From positions 124,001-188,000 of the forward strand of contig CBDCFC010000018.1 in assembly GCA_965215945.1 (NCBI GenBank): 64,000 bases of DNA. The letters run 5' to 3'. Below the pieces are notes generated by a model. The model was not told where the DNA came from. It did not search any database and saw only the letters and a program-made list of their open reading frames with translations. Shown one piece after another: positions 63,189-64,000 of the stretch (positions are counted from its first letter, which is position 1; each line of letters starts with the position of its first letter). The DNA comes from JAHEKD01 sp965215945 (lineage in GTDB: Bacteria > Pseudomonadota > Gammaproteobacteria > Arenicellales > JAHEKD01). Position numbers and translations under genes: made by a program.

Positions 63189-64000
63189 TTAAGCTGCCTG
63201 AAATTGACGTAAAAAGCCAATATCGCTTTCAAAAAATAAGCGTAAATCGTTGACGCCATAACGCAGCATTGCCAGGCGTTCAACACCCATACCAAAAGCG
63301 TAACCGGTGTATTTATCGGTATCGATATTTACGTTTTGTAATACTTTAGGATGAACCATACCACAGCCTAATACTTCCAACCAACCGGTATGGCTACAGA
63401 CCCGGCAGCCGTCGCCCTTACAAAAAACACAGCTTATATCAACCTCGGCAGAAGGTTCAGTAAATGGAAAGTACGATGGGCGGAATTTGATTTTTAAATC
63501 TTGCTCAAAGTATTCCCTGACGAAATAACCTAAAACGCCCTTTAGGTCGGCAAACGAAATAGACTCATCAACGGCCAAACCTTCAATTTGGTGGAACATT
63601 GGTGTATGTGTTACATCAGAATCGCAACGATAAACCCGACCGGGGGCTATGGTTCTTAACGGGGGTTTATTGGCGAGCATATAGCGAATTTGCACGTTCG
63701 ATGTATGAGTCCGTAACACCGTATGATCGTCTACATAAAATGTATCCATCATCGCTCTGGCCGGATGGCTTTCGGGGATATTTAATGCTTCGAAATTATG
63801 ATAGTCGTCTTCAACTTCCGGACCGGTCGCCACGTCGAATCCTAAACGTGAAAAAATCAGTGAGATTCTCTCAATAGCACGGCTTATTGGGTGGATGCTA
63901 CCAATTGGTTTACCCCTTCCAGGAAGCGTCACATCGATTGTTTCATTGGCTAATTTCAGTTGCGTTTCATATTCTGACAGTTCTTTCTTTTTATTTTCTA
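63189..64000 (-). CDS. pheS: Phenylalanyl-tRNA synthetase alpha subunit (5' end outside window)
   Basis: Catalytic subunit, about 270 C-terminal residues in the window. The frame stays open to the right edge and reads ELSEYETQLKLANETIDVTL before the LPGRG motif, so the GTG at 63932 is not the true start. Class II motif 2 lies in HTPMFHQIEGLAVD, phenylalanine-binding residues in FRPSYFPFTEPSAEVD, and motif 3 in YAFGMGVERLAMLRYG. It heads pheS-pheT-ihfA-merR-tRNA-Pro. Confidence 0.96.
   Translation of the reverse strand, partial: ENKKKELSEYETQLKLANETIDVTLPGRGKPIGSIHPISRAIERISLIFSRLGFDVATGPEVEDDYHNFEALNIPESHPARAMMDTFYVDDHTVLRTHTSNVQIRYMLANKPPLRTIAPGRVYRCDSDVTHTPMFHQIEGLAVDESISFADLKGVLGYFVREYFEQDLKIKFRPSYFPFTEPSAEVDISCVFCKGDGCRVCSHTGWLEVLGCGMVHPKVLQNVNIDTDKYTGYAFGMGVERLAMLRYGVNDLRLFFESDIGFLRQFQAA

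Overview
The window is a gene-dense stretch of a gammaproteobacterial chromosome, low to moderate in GC by eye. The lineage call rests on several syntenies: uvrC-pgsA followed by tRNA-Gly(GCC)-tRNA-Cys(GCA)-tRNA-Leu(TAA), as in glyW-cysT-leuZ of Escherichia coli; surE-pcm-nlpD; msbA-lpxK-kdsB; and pheS-pheT-ihfA-merR-tRNA-Pro. HflD and a FadE-type acyl-CoA dehydrogenase agree with it. I cannot name the genus. No phage, integron, CRISPR array or intact insertion sequence is visible. Almost everything reads as core chromosome with a few accessory islands.

Layout. 1-9.4 kb (minus strand): 5' part of homoserine dehydrogenase, a degenerate NlpD-like amidase activator, a YqaA membrane protein, pcm, surE, a large membrane pseudokinase with Sel1 repeats, three tRNAs, pgsA, uvrC and a family 5 uracil-DNA glycosylase. 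9.5-16 kb: efp (alphaproteobacterial in type), nagZ, a cytoplasmic-looking YkuD protein, a low-molecular-weight phosphatase and the lipid A genes kdsB, lpxK and msbA. 16-21.6 kb: sucC-sucD-recJ, followed on the same strand by a secreted beta-rich protein with a C-terminal DUF4329/JAMM-like domain and a small exported partner. 21.7-31 kb: sulfurtransferase, tRNA-Ser, a YccA-family protein, wecA-like, aroC, dcd, a 672-residue methyltransferase, metG, a solitary soluble RnfB-like ferredoxin and nth.

32-35.6 kb (plus strand) is the main accessory cluster: a bufferin-type system (bufA-like DUF2282 peptide, bufB-like DUF692 enzyme, bufC-like DUF2063 partner), then DoxX and an ArsS-type radical SAM/Cys-rich protein, all tightly spaced. 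35.6-44.8 kb: Hpt protein and OmpR-type regulator without a kinase, a frameshifted MATE transporter, CbiX/SirB, a long-chain acyl-CoA synthetase coupled to FadE, HflD, DUF192 and a Gfo/Idh dehydrogenase. 44.9-52.7 kb: an AsmA-like protein, an SDR, a malonyl-CoA synthetase-like ligase, a complete polar amino acid ABC importer and a frameshifted dialkylglycine decarboxylase-like PLP enzyme. 52.8-64 kb: htpX, tag, two small membrane proteins, lolD with a single LolC/E permease, lysS, prfB with its programmed frameshift, tRNA-Pro, a MerR-family gene, ihfA, pheT and most of pheS.

The most unusual items are the DUF4329 protein and its partner, the radical SAM protein attached to the bufferin cluster, the pseudokinase that has lost all main catalytic motifs, the alphaproteobacterial-type EF-P, two single-site frameshifts in otherwise intact genes, and three copies of a short hairpin-forming intergenic repeat ending in CGTCAT/ATGACG.
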